Shown in pieces: positions 44,691 through 53,128 of a stretch of DNA of 64,000 nucleotides. The DNA comes from Pseudomonadales bacterium. Its GTDB lineage: Bacteria > Pseudomonadota > Gammaproteobacteria > Pseudomonadales > UBA5518. Each line of letters opens with the position of its first letter. The first letter of the stretch is position 1. The notes under the pieces were generated by a model that was not told the DNA's origin, searched no databases, and saw only the letters and a list, made by a program, of their open reading frames with translations. The stretch is taken from NCBI GenBank assembly GCA_024234165.1, contig JACKOP010000002.1, positions 248,001 to 312,000 of the forward strand, written 5' to 3'. The translations under genes were made by a program, and so were the position numbers.

Positions 44691-45155
44691 ATGAAACAAT
44701 ACCGATTCGATGACGTGGACGCCCTGCAGCAACTCGTTTCGCCGGATTTCGGCGCCTGGAGCACCGAAGTCGAGATCACGCAGGATCTGATCGACCGCTT
44801 CGCGGATCTCTCGGGCGACGACTACTGGATCCATACCGATCCGGAGCGCTGCAAGAAGCAGAGTCCGTTCGGCACCACGATCGCGCACGGCTTTCTCACG
44901 CTGGCGCTACTGCCGAAGATGGTGCAGCAGGCAAGCTACGAGCTGACCGGCTACAACAACATCCTGAACTACGGTTCGAACAAGCTGCGTTTCACCGGTG
45001 CGGTTCCCGTCGGCAGCCGTATCCATTCGCGCAACCGCGTTAAATCCGTCGAACGCCTGCCCAAGGGCACGCAACTGACGATCGAGAGCAACGTGCATGT
45101 GGTCGGCCAGGAGCGACCGGCGCTGGTCTACGAACTGATCGTGATCTACATGTGA
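44691..45155 (+). CDS. MaoC-like enoyl-CoA hydratase
   Basis: A 154-residue single hot-dog domain with the hydratase-2 motif SGDDYWIHTDPERCKKQSPF and GTTIAHGFLTLAL. D43 and H48 match the catalytic Asp/His of (R)-specific enoyl-CoA hydratase. It would hydrate a trans-2-enoyl-CoA to the (R)-3-hydroxy product, the substrate for the MFE-2-type SDR nearby. GGAG precedes the ATG. It is divergent from the thiolase gene. Confidence 0.88.
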   Translation: MKQYRFDDVDALQQLVSPDFGAWSTEVEITQDLIDRFADLSGDDYWIHTDPERCKKQSPFGTTIAHGFLTLALLPKMVQQASYELTGYNNILNYGSNKLRFTGAVPVGSRIHSRNRVKSVERLPKGTQLTIESNVHVVGQERPALVYELIVIYM

Positions 45156-45203
45156 CGCGGGCGCCGGCAACGGCGCCATCGGCGATGGCTCACGGCCTGC
45201 ACA

Positions 45204-45344
45204 GGGTGTCGCAAAAGCCGGCGGGTCGAGGCAAGCAGCGCGCGACGACTACCTTCGCACCGGTGGAACGCCGTCGATGCATCCCTGCAGGCTCGAGCGC
45301 CGCATCCTTGCGGCGCACGCTTCACGGCGTATTGCGACGGCCTC
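45204..45344. repeat. Dispersed palindromic repeat, copy D
   Basis: It runs from GGGTGTCGCAAAA to TTGCGACGGCCTC, with the internal ACCTTCGCACCGGTGGAACG and GCATCCCTGCAGGCTCGAG shared with the other copies. It lies between the maoC-like gene and the convergent SDR gene. Confidence 0.78.
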
Positions 45345-45353
45345 TGCAATTGT

Positions 45354-46211
45354 TCAGCCCGAGACGGTGCCGCGCTTCGGTTGCCACTCGGGCACCAGGT
45401 TCAACTTGCGGCAATGACGCTGCGCCATCACGGTCTGTCCGTTCAGCTCGCGTGCCTCCGGTGCGCTCGCCAGCCAGACCACGACCGCAGCCGGAACCGA
45501 CATCGGCGCTCCACCGTAGAGCTCGGCAAAGGCCTCACGGTCCGGACGCATCTCCATCGCTTCGGTCATCACCAGTCCGGGCTCCATGTTGAAGAACTGC
45601 AGTGCGGTGCCGGCGTATTCGACCTTCAGCACGCCTGCCATACGGATCAGCGCCGCCTTCGATGCCGAGTAGGCAAAGCCCCAGCCTCCCTTGCCCGCCG
45701 GCGCCGGTGGATCCATCATCCCGGACTCCGAGACCACGTTGACGATGCAGCCGGATCCGGCTTCGAGCATATGCGGCAGCACCCGCTGGATCGTGTGCAC
45801 GTTGGCGAACACGTTGCCGAGGAACATGTCGTGCAACTGCTTCTGCGTGAGCTCACTGATCGGTGACATGATGCCCGGTCCCTGGTAGATGCCGTTGTTG
45901 ACCAGCAGGTCGATACGACCCCATTCGGCATAGGTTCGTTGCACCGCCGCGTCGATCGAGGCCAGATCGAGCAGGTCGAGACGGATCGGCAACGCGCGCC
46001 GACCGACGGCTTCGATTTCAGCGGCCGTGGCACGCAGGCTACCGGGCATCGGTTTGATCTCGGAGTCGCGCGAGCCGTGCTCCCAGGCTTCACCCTCTTC
46101 CAGCGTACGCGCAGTCACGACCACGTCATAACCCTTGCGCGCCAGCGCAAGGGCGGTCGCCTTGCCGATGCCGCGGCTTGCGCCGGTGATGAAAGCCACT
46201 TTCCCACTCAT
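45354..46211 (-). CDS. SDR-family oxidoreductase
   Basis: A 285-residue short-chain dehydrogenase with [20 protein letters not shown] (NNxx instead of NNAG), catalytic serine in VVSESG and YSASK. An insertion rich in charged residues ([18 protein letters not shown]) after the second strand is characteristic of a subgroup of catabolic SDRs. It should oxidise an alcohol or reduce a ketone with NAD(P). It may belong to the same pathway as the thiolase and MaoC genes, but the substrate is unknown. Confidence 0.82.
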   Translation of the reverse strand: MSGKVAFITGASRGIGKATALALARKGYDVVVTARTLEEGEAWEHGSRDSEIKPMPGSLRATAAEIEAVGRRALPIRLDLLDLASIDAAVQRTYAEWGRIDLLVNNGIYQGPGIMSPISELTQKQLHDMFLGNVFANVHTIQRVLPHMLEAGSGCIVNVVSESGMMDPPAPAGKGGWGFAYSASKAALIRMAGVLKVEYAGTALQFFNMEPGLVMTEAMEMRPDREAFAELYGGAPMSVPAAVVVWLASAPEARELNGQTVMAQRHCRKLNLVPEWQPKRGTVSG

Positions 46212-46326
46212 GTCCGCCGTTCTCCGTTGTCATGATGATCAAGCGCGCAGGGTATCATCCCGCACGACCTGCTGGCGCACCCGCCACGCATTGTTGCCAT
46301 CCCGACCACGAAGCTGGAGCCGCCCG

Positions 46327-46671
46327 ATGACCACCCTTCCCCACTGCCCTGCGTGCCGATCACCGCATACCTGGATCGACGGCCTGAACTACGTGTGCCC
46401 CGAATGTGCGCACGAGTGGCCATGCGACAGCACGGACGAAGCTGCGCCGAGCGACGATGCACCGATTCACGACGCCCACGGCAATGTGCTCGGCGACGGC
46501 GATACGGTGATCGTGATCAAGGATCTGAAGGTCAAGGGCTCATCGCTGGTCGTGAAGGTCGGCACCCGGGTCAGGAACATCCGTCTCGTCCAGGGAGACC
46601 ACAACATCGACTGCCGCATCGAAGGCATCGGTGCCATGCAGCTCAAGTCCGAATTCGTGCGCAAGGCGTAG
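46327..46671 (+). CDS. yjdM: YjdM/PhnA-like zinc-ribbon protein
   Basis: A 114-residue protein very close to E. coli YjdM. It has a zinc ribbon with CPAC and CPEC (residues 7-28) followed by the C-terminal domain [17 protein letters not shown] and [18 protein letters not shown]. The old name PhnA came from the phosphonate locus but the function is not established. The ATG follows GGAG. It is divergent from the SDR gene. Confidence 0.93.
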   Translation: MTTLPHCPACRSPHTWIDGLNYVCPECAHEWPCDSTDEAAPSDDAPIHDAHGNVLGDGDTVIVIKDLKVKGSSLVVKVGTRVRNIRLVQGDHNIDCRIEGIGAMQLKSEFVRKA

Positions 46672-46690
46672 CTTCGACGGCAGAGTCCGA

Positions 46691-46863
46691 GAGGGTGTCG
46701 CAAAAAAGTACGAGGCGCGTGGCAACGCCTTCGCAGCGGGGGGCGTGTGCCGCAGGGATGCGGCACCCGAGCCTGCAGGGATGCATTGACGGCGTCCCAC
46801 CGCTGCGAAGGCGTTGTCACGCGCCGGTCATGGCAATGCTCGAAGGGCTTTGGCGACAGCCTC
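46691..46863. repeat. Dispersed palindromic repeat, copy E (longest)
   Basis: The 173-base element has GAGGGTGTCGCAAAA at one end and TTTGGCGACAGCCTC at the other. The inner arms AACGCCTTCGCAGCGG and CCGCTGCGAAGGCGTT flank two smaller hairpins (GTGCCGCAGGGATGCGGCAC; GCCTGCAGGGATGCATTGAC). It would fold into one long hairpin. It is the best reference for the family and fills most of the gap between yjdM and the heat-shock genes. Confidence 0.85.
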
Positions 46864-46960
46864 TTGAAACCCCTGCCCCGACCCCCATCTGGACAATGTG
46901 CGTCACCGGCCCAGCCGCGCGGGACGCCAGCAACGAACGCAACAGAGTCGGAGGAAGACG

Positions 46961-47401
46961 ATGTTCACGTACCTGACGAATGGAGAGCGCAGTCTGTTCG
47001 ACGAATTCGAACGACTGCAGCAGGAGATGGACCAGTTGTTCAGCGTCCGCCCGCGCGGAGCGATTCGCGGCGGAAGGATCGGAGCCTTTCCGCAGATCAA
47101 TATCGGTGCGACCGAAGACGAGGTGCACGTCTACGTGTACGCACCCGGATTCGAGGCCTCGCAATTCGATGTGACGATCCAGCAGAACGTGCTGAGCCTG
47201 GGTGGCCATCGTGCGCCGGAGCCGCGCGAGCAGCGTAGCTGGTACCTGCGCGAACGCTTCGACGGCGAGTTTCGCCGCGCCGTGACGCTGCCGGAGGATA
47301 TCGATCCGGAACACGTGGAGGCGAGTTATCGCAATGGCGTCCTGCACCTGGCGATCAAACGGCGTGCTGCCGTACGTCCGCGCCAGATTCCGATCGCCTG
47401 A
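46961..47401 (+). CDS. Hsp20 small heat-shock protein
   Basis: A 146-residue alpha-crystallin-type holdase. N-terminal LFDEFERLQQEMDQLFS is followed by the crystallin domain (INIGATEDEVHVYVYAPGF through ASYRNGVLHLAIKR) and a short IPIA tail carrying the I-x-I-like anchor. It binds unfolding proteins in large oligomers without ATP. GGAGG lies 6 bases before the ATG. It is paired with the next gene 18 bases downstream. Confidence 0.9.
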   Translation: MFTYLTNGERSLFDEFERLQQEMDQLFSVRPRGAIRGGRIGAFPQINIGATEDEVHVYVYAPGFEASQFDVTIQQNVLSLGGHRAPEPREQRSWYLRERFDGEFRRAVTLPEDIDPEHVEASYRNGVLHLAIKRRAAVRPRQIPIA

Positions 47402-47419
47402 CTTGAGGAGGACACAGCA

Positions 47420-47809
47420 ATGAGCGAACGCAATCCCGCACCGGGTCAGACTGCTGCACCGGCGGCCAGCGAACCGGCACTGCGCCCGCATGTCGACGTC
47501 TTCGAGGACAAGGACGGCATCACCCTGATCGCAGACCTGCCCGGCGTGGCAGCGGAGCAACTGCGCGTGCAGGTAGACAAGGAAACGCTGCTGATCGATG
47601 CCAGGGCCGACGTCGCGGTGCAGGCCGGTCTGCAGGCGCTGCACGCCGAGGTACGCAGCAAGGCGTATCGGCGCAGCTTTGCGCTGAGCAGTGAACTCGA
47701 CCCTGACCGCATCGAGGCACGGCTGAAGGACGGGGTGCTGCGTCTGCACATCCCGAAGCGCAGCGAAGTGCGTCCGCGCAGGATCGAGGTGCGCGTCAAC
47801 CCGGACTGA
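47420..47809 (+). CDS. Hsp20 small heat-shock protein (second of pair)
   Basis: A 129-residue Hsp20 with an alanine/proline-rich N-terminal arm and a crystallin domain from VDVFEDKDGITLIADLPGV to RLKDGVLRLHIPKR. It is diverged from its upstream neighbour, and such pairs often form mixed oligomers. GAGGAGG lies before the ATG. A hairpin follows 57 bases after the stop. Confidence 0.9.
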   Translation: MSERNPAPGQTAAPAASEPALRPHVDVFEDKDGITLIADLPGVAAEQLRVQVDKETLLIDARADVAVQAGLQALHAEVRSKAYRRSFALSSELDPDRIEARLKDGVLRLHIPKRSEVRPRRIEVRVNPD

Positions 47810-47865
47810 ACGATACGGTCCGGTCCTCGACGGGGTGTTCGGCGCGAGTCGAATGCCGGACACGG

Positions 47866-47889
47866 TACCGGAGCCTGCGTGCTCCGGTA
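47866..47889. terminator. Hairpin between hsp20 pair and convergent SDR gene
   Basis: TACCGGAGC and GCTCCGGTA form a 9-bp stem with a 6-base loop. No T-tract follows, so the terminator call is tentative. Confidence 0.45.
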
Positions 47890-47939
47890 TCAATCCGCCC
47901 GGTCTGTCCGGCGATTGCGTCTCGCACGCAACGCCGCAA

Positions 47940-49052
47940 TCAGGCCCCGGTCGTCTTCCGTGCCGCACCCCTGCGATCGGCACCACCCTTGCGTGCGCGT
48001 TCGGCAATGATGTGTTCGGCAAATTCCACGTGCTTGAGATGACCGTTCTTTGCCAGCCACACGATCGAGTCGCCTAGCGTCTCGCGGGTATCCCGGAACT
48101 CGATTCCGAGTTCGCGCTTGATCTTCGAATCGTCCGACGGCGTCCACTCGGTCGCGTACCAGACCGCCTCATACGTGATCGGAATCTCGAAGGTGCGCAT
48201 GCTGTACAGCAGGTCTCCCAGCTTGCCGATCGTCTGTGCCACCCGCTTCGAGATGTTCACCCGCCGCAGCCGCGCACCGACCAGGTCTTCGAGCATGTCG
48301 GCCATTTCGGCCCACGTGAAGTACTGTCCACCCATCATGTAGCGTGCCGGAGGACCCCCGCGTTCGATCAGCCTCACGTGTGCCTCTGCCAGATCGCGCA
48401 CATCGACGATCTGCGTCCCCGATGTGGTGACGATGTAAATCACGTCGAGCAGCGTCATCAGCCCTGCCATCGCTTCACTGAGCCCCGGATCATCGGGGCC
48501 CATGATGCTGCCAGGGTACGTCGTGTAGATGCATGCACCATTCTGCTGCAGACCTCGCACGTACAGATCTGCCTCGATCTTCGAGCGCCCGTACCCGACG
48601 CCCTGCGTGCCAAGCGGTGAATTCTCATCCACCTTCTTCAACCCCGGATTGAACAGTGCGGTGCTGCTCGAAACCTGCACGATACGGTCGATGCCCTGCT
48701 CCACCGCCCCGCCTATCACCAGCTCGGTACCACGCCGGTTGGTGCGGATCGTCTCCAGCGCATCGGTAGCCCGGACATTGACTGCAGCCGCCGAGTGCAC
48801 CACCGCATCGCAATCGCGCAGCGCACGCATCACGGATTTCTCGTCCGCAATGTCACCCTTCACGTGTTCGAGCGTATCCAGGCCGAACGGTGCCATCACC
48901 CGGCGCATCTTGTCGGGGCTGCGCACCAGCAGGCGCACCTCGTGGCCCGCCTCGTGCAATGCCTTTACGGTGTGGAAACCCACAAAGCCGGTGCCGCCGG
49001 TAACCAGCACCCGCATGCCGCTGCCAGTCCTTCTGCGCACACTCCTTGCCAT
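47940..49052 (-). CDS. Extended SDR (NAD-dependent epimerase/dehydratase family)
   Basis: The 370-residue protein has TGGTGFVGFHTV near the start, VVHSAAAVN, catalytic serine in VSSSTALFNPG and YGRSK. The pattern is that of 3-beta-hydroxysteroid dehydrogenase / dihydroflavonol-reductase relatives rather than sugar epimerases. A basic tail follows residue 350. GAGAGGA lies before the ATG. It starts 12 bases after the ABC1 kinase stop. The substrate is unknown; a hydroxysteroid or similar alicyclic alcohol would fit the locus. Confidence 0.83.
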   Translation of the reverse strand: MARSVRRRTGSGMRVLVTGGTGFVGFHTVKALHEAGHEVRLLVRSPDKMRRVMAPFGLDTLEHVKGDIADEKSVMRALRDCDAVVHSAAAVNVRATDALETIRTNRRGTELVIGGAVEQGIDRIVQVSSSTALFNPGLKKVDENSPLGTQGVGYGRSKIEADLYVRGLQQNGACIYTTYPGSIMGPDDPGLSEAMAGLMTLLDVIYIVTTSGTQIVDVRDLAEAHVRLIERGGPPARYMMGGQYFTWAEMADMLEDLVGARLRRVNISKRVAQTIGKLGDLLYSMRTFEIPITYEAVWYATEWTPSDDSKIKRELGIEFRDTRETLGDSIVWLAKNGHLKHVEFAEHIIAERARKGGADRRGAARKTTGA

Positions 49053-49064
49053 GCAATCTTCCTC

Positions 49065-50387
49065 TCAGAGATGTCGTTCGATGATCTGCCCCAGATCCAC
49101 CCGTGCGCCAAGTCGCGTCGCGAGCAGGTACATGCCGCCCAGCTTGCGGTGCAGGAACATGGAATCCGCGGGCGGATTGTGCCGGTAACCGCTGCGAAAG
49201 CCCAGATCCATCGCCGCATCGCGCAGCCGCGTCGGCAGATCCGATGCGGCAAAATCGTAGCGCCCCCGGACAAGCAGCGGCTCGCTTGCAAGCTCGAACA
49301 GATCGAGCAGCGCGTCACGGTGCGACGCGCGCAGGTCACGCGAAAAATACCCGATCGCATGCGCTCCCGCGAGCAGCTGTCCACGATCCCCATCGAGCGC
49401 GCCGCGAAACAGTTCGCGGTAACCGGCGACGATACGTCGTGAATAACGCCGCGTGGCGCCGAAATCGAGCAGCGCGATGCGCCGGGCCGCCTCCTGATAG
49501 CGGTAATTGGCGAAGTTCGGGTCGGTCTGCACGAGGCGGAATTCGAAGATTTCGCGAAACAGCAAGCGGAACAGCAGCTCGGCGATCCGGTCGCGAACCA
49601 GCTGGGTGGCCACTTCCATGCCCTCGAGCGGCCTGCCCGGCAGGTAGCTCATCGCGAGCACCTTGCGGCCGGTCAACTCACTGTCCACCACCGGCGTCAC
49701 GAAGTCGGGATCGTCGGCAAGCAATGCCGCAAAACGCTGCATATGCCCTGCCTCGCGCAGATAGTCGGCCTCGGCGCGCAACTGGCGTTTGGCCTCATCG
49801 AGCAGCGGCCGAATCTCGATCCCCGCAGGCAACAACCGCGTGAGACGCAGCAGCGTTGCCACGTTGTCGACATCGCTGTCGATCGAGCGCGCCACGCCGG
49901 GGTACTGGACCTTGATCGCCAGCTGGCGGCCGTCCAGCGTGGTCGCACGGTGCACCTGTCCGATCGACGCCGCCGCGATCGGCTGCCAGCCGAAGTCCGT
50001 GAACAGTTGCTCCCAGTCCCTGCCCCATGCCTCGCGCAGTACCGCCTCGAGCTGCTGGCGTGGCATCGCCTGTGCGTCGGCGCGAAGACGCGCCAGGATC
50101 GTCGCCAACTCGGGCGGCAACAGATCGCCGCTGTCCATCGACAGCAACTGCCCGAGCTTCATTGCCGCGCCGCGCAGCGTCGCCAGTTGTTCGGCGAGCC
50201 GGCGGGCATTCGCCGGGGTCAGCAGCAGCTCGCGTGCCCGCGGCAGGTCCCCGCGCACGATCCGACGCCCGCCCTCGGCCAGAAAACCGCCCGCGATTCC
50301 CGTCGCCAGACGCGCCATCCGTCCGAATCGGGCCAGTCGCCCGCTTGGTACCGGTGCGTCGCGCCGCCCGCCACCTCTGTGCGCCAC
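49065..50387 (-). CDS. ABC1/UbiB-family atypical kinase
   Basis: A 440-residue ABC1 kinase-like protein. It has the KxGQ motif (AAMKLGQLLSMDSGDLLPPE), the alanine-rich nucleotide loop (AAASIGQVHRA), the lysine in AIKVQYPG, QTDPNFANY in place of the catalytic loop, and LLDFGATR as DFG. Members support ubiquinone synthesis or lipid handling. The GTG start has GGAGG six bases before and fits the family N-terminus (VPSGRLARFG); an ATG 23 codons on is an alternative. It is divergent from the Atm1-type gene. Confidence 0.87.
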   Translation of the reverse strand: MAHRGGGRRDAPVPSGRLARFGRMARLATGIAGGFLAEGGRRIVRGDLPRARELLLTPANARRLAEQLATLRGAAMKLGQLLSMDSGDLLPPELATILARLRADAQAMPRQQLEAVLREAWGRDWEQLFTDFGWQPIAAASIGQVHRATTLDGRQLAIKVQYPGVARSIDSDVDNVATLLRLTRLLPAGIEIRPLLDEAKRQLRAEADYLREAGHMQRFAALLADDPDFVTPVVDSELTGRKVLAMSYLPGRPLEGMEVATQLVRDRIAELLFRLLFREIFEFRLVQTDPNFANYRYQEAARRIALLDFGATRRYSRRIVAGYRELFRGALDGDRGQLLAGAHAIGYFSRDLRASHRDALLDLFELASEPLLVRGRYDFAASDLPTRLRDAAMDLGFRSGYRHNPPADSMFLHRKLGGMYLLATRLGARVDLGQIIERHL

Positions 50388-50520
50388 CCCTGCCCCTCCG
50401 TCACTGCGCCGCCTGCATTGTGCGTGATCGCGGCGGCGCCTGCACGCGCGCGAATCACACGACCCGGCACACGGACGCTGTGTACAATCCTGCCTTCCCT
50501 GCCCATGTGGATCGCGCCCG

Positions 50521-52362
50521 ATGCGCCGAAACCGTTTCGACAGCACCGAGGCACGTGGATTCAGTTGGCGCGCGCTCGCCCTGATTGCACCGTACCTGCT
50601 CGAGTACCGCGGGCGGATCGTGTTCGCGCTCGGTTGCCTCGTCGCTGCGAAAATCGGCAACATCTGGGCGCCGTTCCTGCTCAAGCATGCCGTGGACGCC
50701 ATGGGCAGCAACAGGGCTTCCTGGCTCGTGGTGGCCGTCGGCATGGTCGTCGCCTACGGCATGGCACGCCTGGTCAACGTGCTGTTCGGCGAGATCCGCG
50801 ACACCCTGTTCGGACGCGTCACCGAGCATGCCATGCGTCGCATCGGACTGCGCGTGTTCGAACACCTGCACGCACTCGACCTCGATTTCCACCTGGAGCG
50901 ACGTACCGGCGGACTCGCACGTGACATCGAACGCGGCACCAGCGGCATCAGCTTCCTGATGCGCTTCTTCGTATTCAATATCGTGCCGACCGTAGTCGAG
51001 ATCATCGTCGTTGCAGCGCTGCTGGCGTGGAACTACGGCTTCGGCTACGCGCTGATCACGCTGGTGTCGGTGCTTGCCTACGCGGGCTTTTCGGCAGTCA
51101 CCACCGAATGGCGTACCGGATACGTGCGCGAGGCCAACCGTGCGGATTCGGCGAGCAATACGCTGGCGATCGACAGCCTGCTGAATTACGAGACGGTGAA
51201 GTACTTCGGCAACGAAGCGCACGAGATACGTCGCTACGACGCCGAGCTGGCGAAGTGGGAACAGGCACGGCGCCGCAACCGGCTGACGCTGTTCGCGCTG
51301 AACGGCGGGCAGGCGCTGATCGTGGCACTCGCCATGACCGCGGCCATGGTGCTGGCCGCTGTTGACGTCAGTCGCGAGCACATGACCGTCGGCGATTTCG
51401 TGCTGATCAATGCGTTCATGATGCAACTGTTCATGCCGCTCAATTTCCTCGGCATGGTGTATCGCGAGATCAAGGGATCGCTCGCCGCGATCGAGCAGAT
51501 GTTCGGTCTGCTCGCCGTACATCCGCGCATCACCGATCGACCCGGCGCAACGGAGCTTTCGATACGCGATGCGGAAGTGGAATTTCGCGCGGTGTCGTTT
51601 CGCTACCATCTGGATCGCCCGATCCTCGATTCCGTGAGCTTCCGCATTCCTTCAGGCCACAAGGTCGCGGTCGTCGGCGCGAGCGGCGCCGGCAAATCGA
51701 CGCTGGTCAAGCTGCTGTTCCGCTTCCACGACCCGGACGCCGGTGCAGTGCTGATCGACGGGCAGGACATTCGCACGGTGACGCAGGCTTCGCTGCGTGC
51801 AGCGATCGGGATCGTGCCGCAGGACACGGTGCTGTTCGACGCGACGCTGTTCGAGAACATCCGCTTCGGACGCCCGGACGCGAGCGAGGCCGAAGTCCTG
51901 GAGGCGATTCAGCTCGCGCACCTGCAGGAATTCGTCACCGCACTTCCGGATGGCCTCGCGACACGCGTCGGCGAACGCGGACTGAAACTCTCCGGCGGCG
52001 AGCGCCAGCGCGTCGCGATCGCACGCACGATCCTGAAGCGCCCGCCGATCCTGGTGTTCGATGAGGCAACATCATCACTCGACAGCCGTTCGGAGCGGCT
52101 GATCCTCGATGCACTGGCAACGATCGCCAGCGGCCACACCAGCCTGGTCATCGCACACCGGCTTTCCACCGTGGTCGACGCCGATCGCATCGTGGTGCTG
52201 GCGCACGGGCGCGTGGTCGAACAGGGTCGGCACTCCGAGCTGCTCGCAGCCAACGGCGCCTACGCAGCACTGTGGCGACACCAGCAGTCCGGCGCAGGAT
52301 CGATCCCTGCCGCTGCACACGAGACAAGCTCGCCCCATGAGGCTGGCTCGCCCGTTGCCTGA
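50521..52362 (+). CDS. ATM1-type ABC exporter
   Basis: A 613-residue half-transporter. Six membrane helices in residues 20-310 are followed by an ATPase domain with Walker A GASGAGKSTL, signature LSGGERQR and Walker B ILVFDEATSSLD. The EVRALGNEAHE-like segment (YFGNEAHEIRRYDAEL) is typical of the Atm1/HMT1 group, which exports glutathione conjugates or metal-thiol complexes and links to iron-sulfur metabolism. It acts as a homodimer in the inner membrane. A TACAAT -10-like sequence lies 33 bases before the start. Confidence 0.92.
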   Translation: MRRNRFDSTEARGFSWRALALIAPYLLEYRGRIVFALGCLVAAKIGNIWAPFLLKHAVDAMGSNRASWLVVAVGMVVAYGMARLVNVLFGEIRDTLFGRVTEHAMRRIGLRVFEHLHALDLDFHLERRTGGLARDIERGTSGISFLMRFFVFNIVPTVVEIIVVAALLAWNYGFGYALITLVSVLAYAGFSAVTTEWRTGYVREANRADSASNTLAIDSLLNYETVKYFGNEAHEIRRYDAELAKWEQARRRNRLTLFALNGGQALIVALAMTAAMVLAAVDVSREHMTVGDFVLINAFMMQLFMPLNFLGMVYREIKGSLAAIEQMFGLLAVHPRITDRPGATELSIRDAEVEFRAVSFRYHLDRPILDSVSFRIPSGHKVAVVGASGAGKSTLVKLLFRFHDPDAGAVLIDGQDIRTVTQASLRAAIGIVPQDTVLFDATLFENIRFGRPDASEAEVLEAIQLAHLQEFVTALPDGLATRVGERGLKLSGGERQRVAIARTILKRPPILVFDEATSSLDSRSERLILDALATIASGHTSLVIAHRLSTVVDADRIVVLAHGRVVEQGRHSELLAANGAYAALWRHQQSGAGSIPAAAHETSSPHEAGSPVA

Positions 52363-52424
52363 GCCAGATGCGGGGCATATGCTCGCGAAATGCAGCCAGA
52401 CAAGCACGATCCCGGACCCTCCAC

Positions 52425-52769
52425 GTGAAGCAACTCGCCAGCAAGAACGAGCTGCGTGCCGAAATCGACCGGCAGGTGCGCGAGTTCCTGCAGCACGGCG
52501 GCGCTGTGGAGGAAGTCGCTCGCGGCATCAGCGGTCGCGATCCACAGCGCGGTCCACCCGGCGGCTTCCACGGTTTCGCCCCGCGCCCCAAGGAAGAGCG
52601 CACCTACGTTCCGGAAGTGGTCGCCGCCATCGAGGCACGACGACGCAAGGCAAAGGATAAAGGCCCGGTGCCACGTGTGCGCCGTGGCATGATACGCAAA
52701 CCCGTCTACGATGACTTCGGCGAACCGGTGCGCTGGGAATGGGTCGATCAAGAGGCTGCGTCGTCGTGA
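52425..52769 (+). CDS. Small conserved-looking protein, SutA-like segment
   Basis: A 114-residue basic protein of unknown function. Residues 10-30 (RAEIDRQVREFLQHGGAVEE) resemble the helix-GG pattern of SutA, an RNA polymerase-binding growth regulator of pseudomonads. The rest (GFAPRPKEERTYVPEVVAAI, VRRGMIRKPVYDDFGEPVRW) is not recognised. The GTG start was chosen where the protein-like sequence begins. It starts 62 bases after the ABC exporter stop and may be co-transcribed. A role in transcription is a guess from the short motif. Confidence 0.45.
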   Translation: MKQLASKNELRAEIDRQVREFLQHGGAVEEVARGISGRDPQRGPPGGFHGFAPRPKEERTYVPEVVAAIEARRRKAKDKGPVPRVRRGMIRKPVYDDFGEPVRWEWVDQEAASS

Positions 52770-53128
52770 TGCGACCTGCCCGGCGTCAGCTTCATCGCAC
52801 TGGATGTCATCGCCTACCAGCACAGCGACAATGACGCTGCCAGGTCCATCAACGACCGCTGCTGTGGAATGTCGGCTGCGCGCAGGGCTTCGAAATCGTC
52901 GGTCCGATCCATGCCGAACAGCAGCCCTCCTTCGTTGTCAACCCGAGTGGATGAGTCATGAGAGCTGTACGCGGGTGAACAACTGCAACGCTGCACGTTG
53001 CACCGCACGTTGCACCGTTTGCATTTGTCCGGCGTCTTTATTAGTCTCGGAACGGCTGCGGGGATCATTCGTCATCGACGCCCCGCAAGTGCGCTCTCTC
53101 CACAACAACTAGTAGAAGGAGATGGGAT
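52770..53128. other. 359-base gap upstream of TonB receptor
   Basis: The left part (about 52800-52960), read on the minus strand, gives a protein-like stretch (EALRAADIPQQRSLMDLAAS) ended by a stop and lacking a start; it could be a gene remnant. The right part holds two direct copies of GCACGTTGCACC (52993-53016) followed by GTTTGCA, a possible regulator-binding site for the receptor operon. AAGGAGATGG is the ribosome site of the receptor gene. Confidence 0.4.
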
